From: Trinickia violacea
GTDB lineage: Bacteria > Pseudomonadota > Gammaproteobacteria > Burkholderiales > Burkholderiaceae
DNA: 64,000 nucleotides
Direction of reading: 5' to 3'
NCBI RefSeq assembly: GCF_005280735.1
Contig: NZ_CP040078.1
Coordinates: 3,472,001 to 3,536,000 of the forward strand
Made by a program: the position numbers and the translations under genes. The notes under the pieces are model-generated. The model saw only the letters and a program-made list of their open reading frames with translations, was not told the DNA's origin and ran no database searches. Shown one piece after another: positions 40,697 through 49,322 of this stretch. Within the stretch, counting starts at the first letter, position 1. Every line of letters begins with the position of its first letter.

Positions 40697-41236
40697 TCAG
40701 GTGCCCGGCTTCCACGGCCAGGACGGATAGATCCGCTCGCTGGTCTCGACGCTTTCGCGCGGGGTCGTCTCCGAATCACTGGCGCGTTCGATGTCGCTCG
40801 ACTCCGGCGCGTCGGCCTCGGGGGCATCCTCGACCGCCTCCCAAACCGGCTCCGCGACCGCTTCGAGCACGGCTACGCCCTCGCCGAACCACGGCACCTC
40901 GACGCGCAGCTCGGCAACGTAGGCGCGCCATCCGTCCGGGTTGCCGGCAAAGAGGTGCTGCTGCACGGTCGACGCAAGCTCCTCGCGATTCAACTCCGCT
41001 TCCAGCAATTCGCTCGGCCACGTGCAGAAAGCGGCGCTCGCGCGCTGTGCGAACTCGACCGGCGTCATGCGCGGCGATACGTGTTCGAGCAACGGAAGGC
41101 TCGCCAGCGACGTGTCGGTCTCGGCGAGCCGACGCACCGAGCGTTGACCGGCCTCGCGTTTCAGCAGACACGCCACCGTCTCCATGACCTCGCCAAGATG
41201 CAGCAACAGTGCGCGGCGCTCGATTCCGTCTTTCAT
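40697..41236 (-). CDS. Hypothetical protein, 179 residues
   Basis: A GGAGAGG ribosome site precedes the ATG at 41236 (MKDGIERRALLLHLGEVMETVACLL), so I prefer it over the longer frame to 41269. The protein has no signal peptide or membrane segment. It has a helical N-terminal half (a possible LAETDTSLASLPLLEHVSPRMTPVEFAQRASAAFCTWP core). A central AGNPDGWRAYVAELRVEVPWFGEG segment follows, then a Glu/Asp/Ala-rich, probably disordered tail ending YPSWPWKPGT. I recognise no family. It is downstream of another hypothetical gene on the same strand, 210 bases away. Confidence 0.68.
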   Translation of the reverse strand: MKDGIERRALLLHLGEVMETVACLLKREAGQRSVRRLAETDTSLASLPLLEHVSPRMTPVEFAQRASAAFCTWPSELLEAELNREELASTVQQHLFAGNPDGWRAYVAELRVEVPWFGEGVAVLEAVAEPVWEAVEDAPEADAPESSDIERASDSETTPRESVETSERIYPSWPWKPGT

Positions 41237-41446
41237 TGATTCCTCTCCTGCGGGTGAACTCAATCCCAAATTCTAGCCGCCGTAGCGGGACTGCCAGTTG
41301 AATAGGCGCAATGGCGTGCGCGAATCCGCGCGTCCGGATTGCGTCGCTCGCGGCAAGTGCAAAGGCGGCGCGAAGGCAATGCGCGCGGGAATCGGCGGGA
41401 ATGTGGCGACAAGCCGGCGCGCGACGAATTGTCGTGCGCCGCGCTG

Positions 41447-42763
41447 TCAATGCATCGGTGCCGCTTTGGGCTTGTGCGAGTGCGGCTGGGGTTTCGCGTG
41501 CTTGGCGACAGCCGGCGCCTGCGAGGTCGGGCGCGTCGCCGGCGCGGACGGCGGCGTCTCGTTGACGGGGGGAGGTGTGTTGGCCGATGCGGCGGCATCG
41601 GCGAGCGTCGTCAGCGTGGCCTGCTGGCTTCGCAGCATGTCTTCGATGCGCTGCTGCTGGGCCGCGCTCTCGCGCGTGAGCCGCATCAGCAGCGCCGTCT
41701 GCGTGATGCCGATCGCGATCGTCACCAGAAGCGCCGCCACGACGATCGACAGCAGCCACTTCATGCGCCGAGAATGATCGCCGGCCGCGCGGCGCTGGTC
41801 GGCGATGACGCCGTAGAGCGCATCGACCGTGTCGGCAAACGCCGTGGCGCGAGCCCAGTCGAGGTCCGGTGCGCGCCGCGAGGCGGCCGGCGTGTAGGGT
41901 GCAGTCTCGCGGGCAAAGGACTTGGCCTGAGCAGGCGCTGCGCTTTGCTGGACGGACGCCGGCGCGGGTTCCGGCGCGGGCGCGGATGCGGCACCCGTGC
42001 TTGTGGCGGTGGACCCGGTGGCCGATTGCGGCGCGGCTTGCGGCTGCGTCCCCGGCATCACCGTTGATTCCGCGACGACCCCAGGCGAGGCCGGCATTGG
42101 CTCTGCCTCATTGGCACGCGGGGTGACGCCGCTCGCCGCGTTCTCGCTCGGGCGCGCAGCGGCTTGGCGCCGCGCCGACGCCACGCTGCGTATCGTCGAC
42201 GCGACGCCAGCCGACGACGGCGCCAGCACCGCATCGAGTTCCGCCGTGCTCTTGGGCACGGCATCGGCGTCCGGAGTCTTCGCGGTGGCGGGCAACGCCT
42301 TGGATGCAGCCTCCGGCCTGTCCGCGCCTCGAGACTCAGCTTCAAGCGCCGGTGCTTCAACGGCCGCGTCGCTCGAGCGCGCGCCGCGCGCACTACGCGA
42401 CGCCTTGGCTTCCGCTGCTGCCGGTGCCTTGGACGAGGCCACCGCCTCGCCCCCCGTCTCGGCGCGCTCAGCGGCCGGCATCCCGACTGCCGCCAGCACG
42501 TCGTCCGGCAGCTCGAACCCCGCGAGCGTGCCTTGCCGCGTATCGATGTTCATCGCTTCGAGCACGGCGCGCGCCGGATCGTCGCTGAACAGATCGCCGG
42601 TGCTGTCGTCGCGGGTGGCGTCGCTGAGTTCCGCGAGGCGCTGCGCCGACTTGGCGGCGCGCGCGAGCTTGTTTTCGGTATCGGATGAGACGGCGCCTGT
42701 ACGGCGCTGCGCCGTGGCAGTGCGGGAGGAGCGGGAAGTCGTGGGTGCTGCGGTGTCTGCCAT
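41447..42763 (-). CDS. Hypothetical single-pass membrane protein with long Ala/Pro-rich region
   Basis: The protein has 438 residues. A short N-terminal part has NKLARAAKSAQRLAELSDATRDD and ARAVLEAMNIDTRQGTLAGFELPDDVLAAVG. An Ala/Pro/Ser-rich, probably disordered stretch follows (about 100-300). Then comes a helical segment (ARATAFADTVDALYGVIADQRRAAGDHSRRMKW) and one membrane helix (about 335-357, WLLSIVVAALLVTIAIGITQTAL). A short coiled coil (RESAAQQQRIEDMLRSQQATLTTLADAA) and a Pro/Lys/His tail end it. No ribosome site is evident before the ATG. Codon use is like that of its neighbours. No function can be assigned. Confidence 0.68.
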   Translation of the reverse strand: MADTAAPTTSRSSRTATAQRRTGAVSSDTENKLARAAKSAQRLAELSDATRDDSTGDLFSDDPARAVLEAMNIDTRQGTLAGFELPDDVLAAVGMPAAERAETGGEAVASSKAPAAAEAKASRSARGARSSDAAVEAPALEAESRGADRPEAASKALPATAKTPDADAVPKSTAELDAVLAPSSAGVASTIRSVASARRQAAARPSENAASGVTPRANEAEPMPASPGVVAESTVMPGTQPQAAPQSATGSTATSTGAASAPAPEPAPASVQQSAAPAQAKSFARETAPYTPAASRRAPDLDWARATAFADTVDALYGVIADQRRAAGDHSRRMKWLLSIVVAALLVTIAIGITQTALLMRLTRESAAQQQRIEDMLRSQQATLTTLADAAASANTPPPVNETPPSAPATRPTSQAPAVAKHAKPQPHSHKPKAAPMH

Positions 42764-42993
42764 AGCGTGGAGGAGCGGCCGCCCGTCAGGCGCCGCTCAT
42801 GGATATTGTCTGCGTTTTGCGAGACCGCATTGTCTCATGCTCGCGACGCGTTGCCGCCGCGATTTGCGTCCTTCATCGCGCGCTTGCGTCGGCCCGCCCA
42901 GCAGGCTACGCGGGCGCAATTTGCTTTATCCTTGCGCATCGCGCGGCACCTCGCGCCGCGCACCGCCCGCTTTTTTCCGATCCAGCGCACACC

Positions 42994-44100
42994 ATGCCCT
43001 CCGACGTTTCGACCACGGCCCAAGCCGCCACGCTCCGCGAGCACTTTTCGCAAACGATCCTGCCGATCTGGCGCGGCCCCGGTTTCAATGCGTCGCGGCA
43101 ATTGCCGTACGAAGCCGTCAGCGCCGACGCCCACCAGCCGCTGCCCGTCACCCGCTATCGCGCGATGGCCTGCGCCCGGCAGCTCTTCGTGTTCTCGCAG
43201 GCGGGCGACGGGGAGCACGCGCACCGTCTGTTCGAGTCGCTCACGCGCTACTTCGCGGATACGCGCAAAGGCGGCTGGCTCTATAGCGTCGACGCGAACG
43301 GCGCCCCGCTCGACACGACCAAGGATCTCTACACGCACGCTTTCATCGTCTTTGCGTGCGCCGAATACTTTGCGAAGTTCGGCAACCGCGGTGCGCTCGC
43401 CACGCTGAACGAAACGGCCTCGCTGATCGAAGCGCGTTTTGCGGCGCCTGCGTCGAACGGCCTGCTCTACGCCGCGCTCGACGAAGACTTCGCCACGGTC
43501 CGCGAGGGCTTGCTGCAAAACCCGCTGATGCATCTGACCGAGGCGTATCTCGCCGCCAGCGAAACCACCAGCGGCACCGCGTTCGGCGACGCCCTCGCCC
43601 GCCTCGCGCTTGGCGTTGCCGGCACCTTCGTGCACGCGCCGACGGGCTGCATCGCCGAACTGCCGATCGGCGACGCGGACAATCGCTTCGAGCCGGGCCA
43701 TCAGTTCGAATGGTTCTATCTCGTGAAACGCGCGGGCAAGACAATCGCCGCATCGGGTCTCGACGCGGCGCTGGAGCGTGCGTTCGATTTCGCGCAGGAG
43801 CGAGGCATCGACCGCGCGACGGGCGGTGTCTGCGCAGCGCTGGACGAACAAGGCGCGGTGAAGGACGCGACCCAGCGCATCTGGGCGCAAACGGAATACC
43901 TGCGCGCGCTCGCCACGCGCGGCGACAGTGCGTCGCTGCAAACCCTGCCGCAGCAGATCGAGCGATTTCGCACGCGCTTCCTGCACGCGCGCGGCTGGTA
44001 CGAATGCAAAACGCCGGAGGGCGCGGTCGCGCGCGCCGACATGCCGTCGACGACGCCCTATCACTTGGCAACCGCCTACGCGTCGCTGCCTTCTAATTGA
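42994..44100 (+). CDS. AGE-family (N-acylglucosamine 2-epimerase / mannose isomerase type) protein
   Basis: A 368-residue (alpha/alpha)6-barrel protein. Family landmarks are an early ILPIWRGPGFN segment, RQLFVFSQA, GWLYSVDANGAPLDTTKDLYTHAFIVFACAEY (the catalytic-cleft region), QNPLMHLTEAYLAA, and FEPGHQFEWFYLVKRAG with the His/Glu pair typical of aldose-ketose isomerases. It could interconvert mannose and fructose or epimerise an N-acyl sugar; the sequence does not decide. I use the ATG at 42994; the frame runs back to 42799 without family features. No ribosome site is obvious. Confidence 0.82.
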   Translation: MPSDVSTTAQAATLREHFSQTILPIWRGPGFNASRQLPYEAVSADAHQPLPVTRYRAMACARQLFVFSQAGDGEHAHRLFESLTRYFADTRKGGWLYSVDANGAPLDTTKDLYTHAFIVFACAEYFAKFGNRGALATLNETASLIEARFAAPASNGLLYAALDEDFATVREGLLQNPLMHLTEAYLAASETTSGTAFGDALARLALGVAGTFVHAPTGCIAELPIGDADNRFEPGHQFEWFYLVKRAGKTIAASGLDAALERAFDFAQERGIDRATGGVCAALDEQGAVKDATQRIWAQTEYLRALATRGDSASLQTLPQQIERFRTRFLHARGWYECKTPEGAVARADMPSTTPYHLATAYASLPSN

Positions 44101-44212
44101 TCGACGAACGCTCGGCAGGCGAGGCGATCGTAAGCGGCGTTGCACGGGACCGCTTTGCGTGGGACTCACTGTGGGCCTGGAGTAGCCGCTAAAGCGCTAA
44201 CTCCGGTCGACA

Positions 44213-44238
44213 AAAAAACGCCGGCATATAAGCCGGCG
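44213..44238 (-). terminator. Intrinsic terminator of the chemoreceptor gene
   Basis: CGCCGGC (44219-44225) pairs with 44232-44238 around a 6-base loop. On the minus strand the stem is followed by TTTTTTTG, a strong intrinsic terminator 32 bases past the receptor stop. Confidence 0.88.
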
Positions 44239-44269
44239 CCAACTCCTACCCCAAAAACGCTGTCCGCGA

Positions 44270-45883
44270 TCAGTACGCCGCCTGCGCCAAGCCTGCCGGT
44301 TCGATGCCGTTGGCCAAGAACCGCGCTTCGCCCAGCACCGTGTTCGAAATCTCGAACACCGAAACGGCCTCCTTCAACTGCCGCGTCTGATCGTGCAGCG
44401 ACGAAGCCGCAGCCGCCGCTTCCTCGACTAGCGCCGCGTTCTGCTGCGTCATCTGATCCATCTGCACGACCGCCTGATTGACCTGCTCGATCCCGGTGCT
44501 CTGTTCGAGCGACGACGCGCTGATCTCCGACATCATCTGCGCGACACGCGAAATCGACGTCGACACGTTCTGCATCGCCTCGCCCGCGCGCTCGACGAGC
44601 TCCGAGCCGCCTTCGATTTGCGCGACCGATTCGCTGATCAGCGCCTTGATCTCCTTGGCCGACTGCGCGCTGCGCTGCGCGAGACCGCGCACTTCGCCCG
44701 CGACGACCGCGAAGCCGCGCCCCTGCTCGCCCGCGCGCGCCGCCTCGACCGCCGCGTTCAGCGCGAGGATGTTGGTCTGGAATGCGATGCCGTCGATCAC
44801 CGTGATGATTTCGGCGATACGGTCCGAGCTTTGCGCGATCGCGCGCATCTTCTGCACGACGCCGTCGACGACGCCGCTCCCGCGCGAGGTCGCCTCGAGT
44901 GCGTCGTCGGCAAGCGCGTTCGCGGAGCGCGCGTGATCGGCGTTCTGGCGCACGGTCGCGGTCAGCTCCTCCATGCTCGACGCCGTTTCTTCGAGCGACG
45001 CGGCCTGGCTCTCGGTCCGGGCCGACAAATCCGCGTTGCCGGTGGCGATTTCATCGGCGCCGAGGTGGATCGAGTCGGCCGCGTCGCGCACGGTCTTCAC
45101 GGTGCGCGCGACGCTCGCCTGCATCCGCGCGAGCCCGTCGAACAGGTGGCCGATCTCGTTGGTGCCGCGCTGCGTGATCGGCTGGTTGAGCCGGCCAAGC
45201 GCGATCCGGTCGAAATGGCGGCCGGCCTCTTCGAGCGGCGCGACGACGCCTCGCTTCAACGCGACATACACGGCGACCGTGCCCGCCAACAGCGCGACGA
45301 GAATCACGATGCTCACCGTGCGGAATACCGCGAGACGCGCATCGATCGAATCGATCGACGCCTGGCTCGCCGCATCGCCGAACTGCGAGAAGTTGTGCTG
45401 CTCGGCGAGATAGGCGTCCTGGAACGACTGCGTCGGCTGATCGAGGAACGCCTGCACGTTGCCGGCGTCGAGGTACTGCACCAGCTCGCCCAGCGCCGTG
45501 TGCAGCTTCTGATACTTCTCCGCGAGCGCCGCGGCGCGGGCGCTGTTTTCGTCGCTGGTCTTCGTTACGCTGCTGAACTTCGCGAACGATTGGTCGGCGA
45601 GCGCGAGCTGGTCGCGTGCGTGCTGCACGATGTCGGTGGGCTCGGTGCCGCCGCGTACCATGCGCGTGCCGGCGCGCGACAGGTTGATGCGCGCGTCCAT
45701 CAGATGCTGGGTCGTCTCGTTGACCGCATCGACCTGCTTCAGTGCGACGTTAGCCAGATCGCCCACGTCGCTGTGCGTGGTCGTCAGCGACCAGAAACCC
45801 AAACCCGCTGTGACGAGCTGAAGCAGACAGAATGCGGCCAACACAGACAGCAGGCCGGAAGCGAGTTTGATCTTGCTGAACAT
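44270..45883 (-). CDS. Methyl-accepting chemotaxis protein
   Basis: The chemoreceptor has 537 residues from the ATG at 45883 (MFSKIKLASGLLSVLAAF); the in-frame ATG 13 codons upstream has no better site. Two membrane helices (about 9-33 and 186-208) flank a four-helix-bundle-type periplasmic sensor of about 150 residues. A HAMP domain follows, then the signalling hairpin with DGIAFQTNILALNAAVEAARAGEQGRGFAVVAGEVRGLAQRSA. The C-terminus lacks the NWETF-type pentapeptide. The ligand is unknown. A possible sigma-28 promoter upstream suits a chemotaxis gene. Confidence 0.95.
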   Translation of the reverse strand: MFSKIKLASGLLSVLAAFCLLQLVTAGLGFWSLTTTHSDVGDLANVALKQVDAVNETTQHLMDARINLSRAGTRMVRGGTEPTDIVQHARDQLALADQSFAKFSSVTKTSDENSARAAALAEKYQKLHTALGELVQYLDAGNVQAFLDQPTQSFQDAYLAEQHNFSQFGDAASQASIDSIDARLAVFRTVSIVILVALLAGTVAVYVALKRGVVAPLEEAGRHFDRIALGRLNQPITQRGTNEIGHLFDGLARMQASVARTVKTVRDAADSIHLGADEIATGNADLSARTESQAASLEETASSMEELTATVRQNADHARSANALADDALEATSRGSGVVDGVVQKMRAIAQSSDRIAEIITVIDGIAFQTNILALNAAVEAARAGEQGRGFAVVAGEVRGLAQRSAQSAKEIKALISESVAQIEGGSELVERAGEAMQNVSTSISRVAQMMSEISASSLEQSTGIEQVNQAVVQMDQMTQQNAALVEEAAAAASSLHDQTRQLKEAVSVFEISNTVLGEARFLANGIEPAGLAQAAY

Positions 45884-45938
45884 CGTGAATACCTGAAAAA
45901 ACCTAGAGAAAAACCACTGCACAGAACCACTGTGCTCG

Positions 45939-45965
45939 TTTACGGCACGGAGAACGTTTGCTTGA
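45939..45965 (-). promoter_or_regulatory. Candidate sigma-28 (FliA) promoter for the chemoreceptor
   Basis: On the minus strand, TCAAGCAA (45965-45958) and GCCGTAAA (45946-45939) are separated by exactly 11 bases. The FliA consensus, as I recall it, is TAAAGTTT-N11-GCCGATAA, so the -10 matches 6 of 8. It lies 56 bases before the ATG. A 6-bp inverted repeat (45919-45935) sits in the leader. Confidence 0.5.
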
Positions 45966-46125
45966 GTGCGGATCGCGCGATTTGTGCAAACTGCGGGAGG
46001 ACGCGATGCTTACGGCGAATTTCGATCAATTTGCACAACAATTCGGGTCAATCGCTTCGAATTGCCTTGACTCGGCACACGGGCGCTTCCTAGAGTGAAG
46101 CCAACCAAAACCCGGGGGATCGAGG

Positions 46126-46584
46126 ATGACCGATTTCGTAGATCTCGCGCGCAGTGCGCTGCACGCCCAGCCTTTCAGCATGCTGCTCGGCACCGAATTG
46201 ATGCACGTCGGCACGCGCGAGCTGGCGCTGCGCTTGACGATTCGTGACGAGCTTCGCCAGCAGCACGGCTTCGTGCACGGCGGCGTCATCAGCTATCTCG
46301 CCGATAACGCGCTCACCTTCGCAGGGGCGCTGGCGCTCGGTCCGAGGGTGGTCACCATGGAGTACAAGATCAACTACTTGAGGCCCGCCGTGAACGGCAC
46401 GCTGATCGCGCGCGCCGAGCTGGTCTACGCGGGGCGCGGGCATGCGACCTGCCAATGCAACGTGTTCGTCATCGACGGGGACAAGGAAAAGCTGGTCGCG
46501 ATCGCGCAGGGGACCATCAATCGCGTGGGGGATGGGGGAGAGGGAGGAGAAAGCGCCGCCTCGCGCGAGACGGCGCCCAACTGA
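46126..46584 (+). CDS. PaaI-family hotdog thioesterase
   Basis: The 152 residues make a single hotdog domain. The signature is RQQHGFVHGGVISYLADNALTFAGALALG (about 45-73), then VTMEYKINYLRPAVNGTLIARAELVYAGRGHATCQCNVF. Such enzymes hydrolyse acyl- or aryl-CoA thioesters. GAGG precedes the ATG. The C-terminal 20 residues are a Gly/Glu tail beyond the fold. It stands alone and converges with the sugar operon, so its substrate is unknown. Confidence 0.87.
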   Translation: MTDFVDLARSALHAQPFSMLLGTELMHVGTRELALRLTIRDELRQQHGFVHGGVISYLADNALTFAGALALGPRVVTMEYKINYLRPAVNGTLIARAELVYAGRGHATCQCNVFVIDGDKEKLVAIAQGTINRVGDGGEGGESAASRETAPN

Positions 46585-46607
46585 AGCGCGGCTGATTGGG
46601 CCGCGCT
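46585..46607. terminator. Stem-loop between convergent genes
   Basis: AGCGCGGC (46585-46592) pairs with 46600-46607 around TGATTGG, directly after the thioesterase stop and 12 bases beyond the fumarylacetoacetate-hydrolase-family stop. No T-run follows on either side, so it is a weak bidirectional terminator. Confidence 0.5.
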
Positions 46608-46618
46608 AGTTCACGGAC

Positions 46619-47467
46619 TTATTCCGCCGCATAAGTCCGCTGCTGCTGCTCGCCGAGCCCTTGGATGCCGAGGCGTATCGTCTGGCCCGGCTTCAAGTAC
46701 ACCGGGTTCGGCTTCACGCCCATGCCGACGCCCGGCGGCGTGCCGGTCGAGATCACGTCGCCCGGCTGCAGGCTCATGCATTGCGACAGATACGACACCA
46801 GCTTCGCGACGCCGAACACCATCGTGCGCGTGTTGCCGTTCTGGTAGCGATGGCCGTCCACCTCGAGCCACAGGTCGAGCTGCTGCGGATCGGCCACTTC
46901 GTCGCGCGTAACGAGCCACGGACCGATCGGGCCGAAGGTGTCGAAGCCCTTGCCCTTGTCCCACTGGCCGCCGCGCTCGATTTGCCATTCGCGCTCGGAC
47001 ACATCGTTGACGACGCAGTAACCCGCCACGTAATCGAGCGCATGCGCTTCGTCGACATACTTGCAGGACTTGCCGATCACGACGCCCAACTCGACTTCCC
47101 AATCGGTCTTCTTCGAGCCGCGCGGAATTTCGACGTCGTCGTTCGGGCCGACGATCGCGCTCGTCCACTTGTTGAAGACGACGGGCTCGGTGGGCACCGG
47201 CAAGCCCGATTCCGCCGCGTGGTCCGCGTAATTGAGGCCGATGCAGACCAGCTTGCCGACATTGCCCACGCACGCGCCGATACGCGGGTTGCCGGAGACG
47301 AGCGGAAGCGATTTCGGATCGACGCCGCGCAGCTTGCCGAGACCGGCATCGGTCAGCACATCGCCGGCGATATCGCGCACGACACCCGACAAGTCGCGAA
47401 TCTTGCCGTCAGCATCGAGCAAACCCGGCTTTTCCTGGCCCTTCGGCCCATAACGAAGCAGTTTCAT
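46619..47467 (-). CDS. Fumarylacetoacetate hydrolase family protein, probable 2,4-diketo-3-deoxy-L-fuconate hydrolase
   Basis: The 282 residues carry the FAH-fold metal site. Evidence includes GLNYADHAAESGLPVPTEPVVFNKW, DWEVELGVVIGKSCKYV (Glu pair), VAGYCVVNDVSEREWQ, GKGFDTFGPIGPWLV and DVISTGTPPGVGMG. This family hydrolyses 2,4-diketo-3-deoxy sugar acids to pyruvate plus lactate in L-fucose and L-rhamnose routes. That is the expected final step of the operon it ends. A 153-base gap with small inverted repeats separates it from the dehydrogenase gene, so a secondary promoter is possible. The exact sugar is inferred. Confidence 0.85.
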   Translation of the reverse strand: MKLLRYGPKGQEKPGLLDADGKIRDLSGVVRDIAGDVLTDAGLGKLRGVDPKSLPLVSGNPRIGACVGNVGKLVCIGLNYADHAAESGLPVPTEPVVFNKWTSAIVGPNDDVEIPRGSKKTDWEVELGVVIGKSCKYVDEAHALDYVAGYCVVNDVSEREWQIERGGQWDKGKGFDTFGPIGPWLVTRDEVADPQQLDLWLEVDGHRYQNGNTRTMVFGVAKLVSYLSQCMSLQPGDVISTGTPPGVGMGVKPNPVYLKPGQTIRLGIQGLGEQQQRTYAAE

Positions 47468-47620
47468 CGTTGCACTTCCTCACGTCTCGTTCAGTTGATG
47501 TAAAAGCGAACCGGTTAATTCGGTTCTCCTATCGAACGCGCGCCCATACGATCGGCTTACGTTCGACAGGCGATGCCCCTCGAATCATTCTTTTGTTCGA
47601 CGCGGCCGGCCTAGGCACGG

Positions 47621-48364
47621 TCAGTTCGACCAGCCGCCATCGATCACATGCGCGTGCCCGGTGGTGAACGCCGACTCGTCCGACGCCAAATATAACGCCA
47701 ATGCGGCAATCTCATCCGCCTTGCCCACGCGCCCCATCGGCTGACGCGCGACAAACGCGGCGCGCACGGCCTCGATCGTCGCGCCCTGCGCTTTCGCCTG
47801 CGCGGCGATGCGATCCTCCAGCGACGGCGACTCGACCGTGCCCGGGCAAATCGCATTGCAGCGGATGCCGCGCGTAATGAAGTCGGCCGCGACCGCCTTC
47901 GTCAAACCGATCACCGCCGCCTTCGATGCGCCGTACACGCAGCGGTTCGGCACGCCCTTGATGCTCGACGCCGCCGACGAAATGTTGATGATCGACCCGC
48001 CGCCCTTTTCCAGCATCGCCGGCAGGAATGCGCGGATCATCCTGAACATCGCCTTCACGTTCAGATCGAACGCGAAGTCCCAATCCTCCTCGCTCGCCTC
48101 CAGAATCGAGCCCGCGTGCACGAAGCCGGCGCAGTTGAACAGCACGTCGATCGCGCCGACTTCGGCGGCGAGCGCCTTGATCGCCGCGCCGTCGCGCACG
48201 TCGAGCTTGCGGACTTCAAACGGGCGGTTGGCGAGGCCGTCGATGCGGATATCGGTGGCGATCACACGCGCACCCTCGCGCGCGAACGCTTCGGCCGTCG
48301 CGAGGCCAATGCCTTGCGCGGCGGCGGTAATCAAGGCCGTCTTCCCGGCCAGTCTTTGTACCAT
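47621..48364 (-). CDS. SDR-family dehydrogenase, probable 2-keto-3-deoxy-L-fuconate dehydrogenase
   Basis: Short-chain NAD(P) dehydrogenase of 247 residues from the ATG at 48364 (MVQRLAGKTALIT), with GGAG upstream. Earlier in-frame starts add unconserved residues. The coenzyme loop is TAAAQGIGLATAEAF and the acid after strand two (TDIRID) suggests NAD+. NCAGFV and the catalytic Ser-Tyr-Lys in NISSAAS and YGASKAAV are intact. It closely follows the pattern of the 2-keto-3-deoxy-L-fuconate 4-dehydrogenase group, the step before the hydrolase at 46619. Confidence 0.87.
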   Translation of the reverse strand: MVQRLAGKTALITAAAQGIGLATAEAFAREGARVIATDIRIDGLANRPFEVRKLDVRDGAAIKALAAEVGAIDVLFNCAGFVHAGSILEASEEDWDFAFDLNVKAMFRMIRAFLPAMLEKGGGSIINISSAASSIKGVPNRCVYGASKAAVIGLTKAVAADFITRGIRCNAICPGTVESPSLEDRIAAQAKAQGATIEAVRAAFVARQPMGRVGKADEIAALALYLASDESAFTTGHAHVIDGGWSN

Positions 48365-48424
48365 CTGCGGCTCCCCATGAAATGGCGTCTGAGACATAAC
48401 GAGTATTGCAGTACGCACTCAACG

Positions 48425-48476
48425 AACGCGCAATACGGATTGCACATCGTCTCTTGCGTATTACGGATTGCGCGTT
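48425..48476. repeat. Inverted and direct repeats between lactonase and dehydrogenase genes
   Basis: AACGCGCAAT (48425-48434) is the exact inverse of 48467-48476. Between them TACGGATTGC occurs twice (48434-48443 and 48462-48471). They fill most of the 112-base gap inside the operon and could form a processing hairpin or a binding site. Confidence 0.55.
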
Positions 48477-49307
48477 TTACAGGCGATAGAACGCGCTCGC
48501 GTTGGCGCCGAAAATCGCGTCGCGCTCCCCATCGGACAGATCGGCGACGAGCGCGTTCGCACACGCGTGCCAGAGCAGGTAGTCGCCGTTCAGGTTGAGC
48601 ACCGGCCAGTCGCTGCCCCACATCAGGCGGGCCGGGCCGAAATGGGCGAGAAGATGGGCGACATAGGGCGCGAGCGTCGCTTCGCTCCAGCCCGCGGCGG
48701 CTTCGGTCGCGAGCCCCGAGAGCTTGCAGTGGATGTTCGGCAATGCAGCCAGGCGTGCGATGCCGTCCGCCCACGGTTGCCAGCCTGCAGCGCCGTCGCG
48801 GATCGGCGGCTTCGCGCCATGATCGACGACGATGCGCACCGCCGGAAAGCGCGTCGCGAACGTGTGGAGCGCGTCGACGTGGCGCGCGAAGATGAGCGCA
48901 TCGAAAGCGAGGTCGTGGGCGATGAGCGCTTCGATAGCGGGCGCGAGCGCGGGGTTCGCGATCCAGTTGTCGTCGGGCAGGTCCTGCAGCATCGGCCGGA
49001 CGCCTTTGAATTTGGGTTCAGACGCGAGCTCGGCGATCAGCGACGGCGCGTCCGGGTCCTCGAGCGGCACCCAGCCGACGACGCCCGCCACCGATGCCTC
49101 GCGACGCGCGATATCGAGCAAATAGCGCGTTTCGGCCACCGTCGGCGCGGCCTGCACGATCACCGTGCGATCGACGCCTGCGCGCTCGAGCCATGGCGCG
49201 AGGTCGGCAGGACCGAACTCGCGGTAGAGCGTGCCGAGCTGCGGCGTGAGCCATCCGTAGTCGCCGCGCTGCGGATTCCAGAAGTGCTGGTGGGCGTCAA
49301 TTCGCAT
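48477..49307 (-). CDS. Amidohydrolase-2 family lactonase, probable L-fucono-1,5-lactonase
   Basis: A 276-residue TIM-barrel hydrolase. The N-terminal metal-region MRIDAHQHFW (His6, His8), GVVGWVPLEDPDAP, VRIVVDHGAKPPI and the C-terminal LMWGSDWPVLNL (Asp) are the amidohydrolase_2 lactonase signature. In Burkholderia this family includes L-fucono-1,5-lactonase. It would open the lactone made by the dehydrogenase encoded just upstream (15-base gap). Related members act on L-galactono- or L-rhamnono-lactones, so the sugar is not certain. Confidence 0.86.
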   Translation of the reverse strand: MRIDAHQHFWNPQRGDYGWLTPQLGTLYREFGPADLAPWLERAGVDRTVIVQAAPTVAETRYLLDIARREASVAGVVGWVPLEDPDAPSLIAELASEPKFKGVRPMLQDLPDDNWIANPALAPAIEALIAHDLAFDALIFARHVDALHTFATRFPAVRIVVDHGAKPPIRDGAAGWQPWADGIARLAALPNIHCKLSGLATEAAAGWSEATLAPYVAHLLAHFGPARLMWGSDWPVLNLNGDYLLWHACANALVADLSDGERDAIFGANASAFYRL

Positions 49308-49322
49308 GGTGAGTTGGCCGGT

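Noticed and set aside
47508..47566. Short inverted repeats in the gap before the FAH-family gene as a promoter
   Set aside because: Six-base arms are common by chance and I see no convincing -35/-10 pair.
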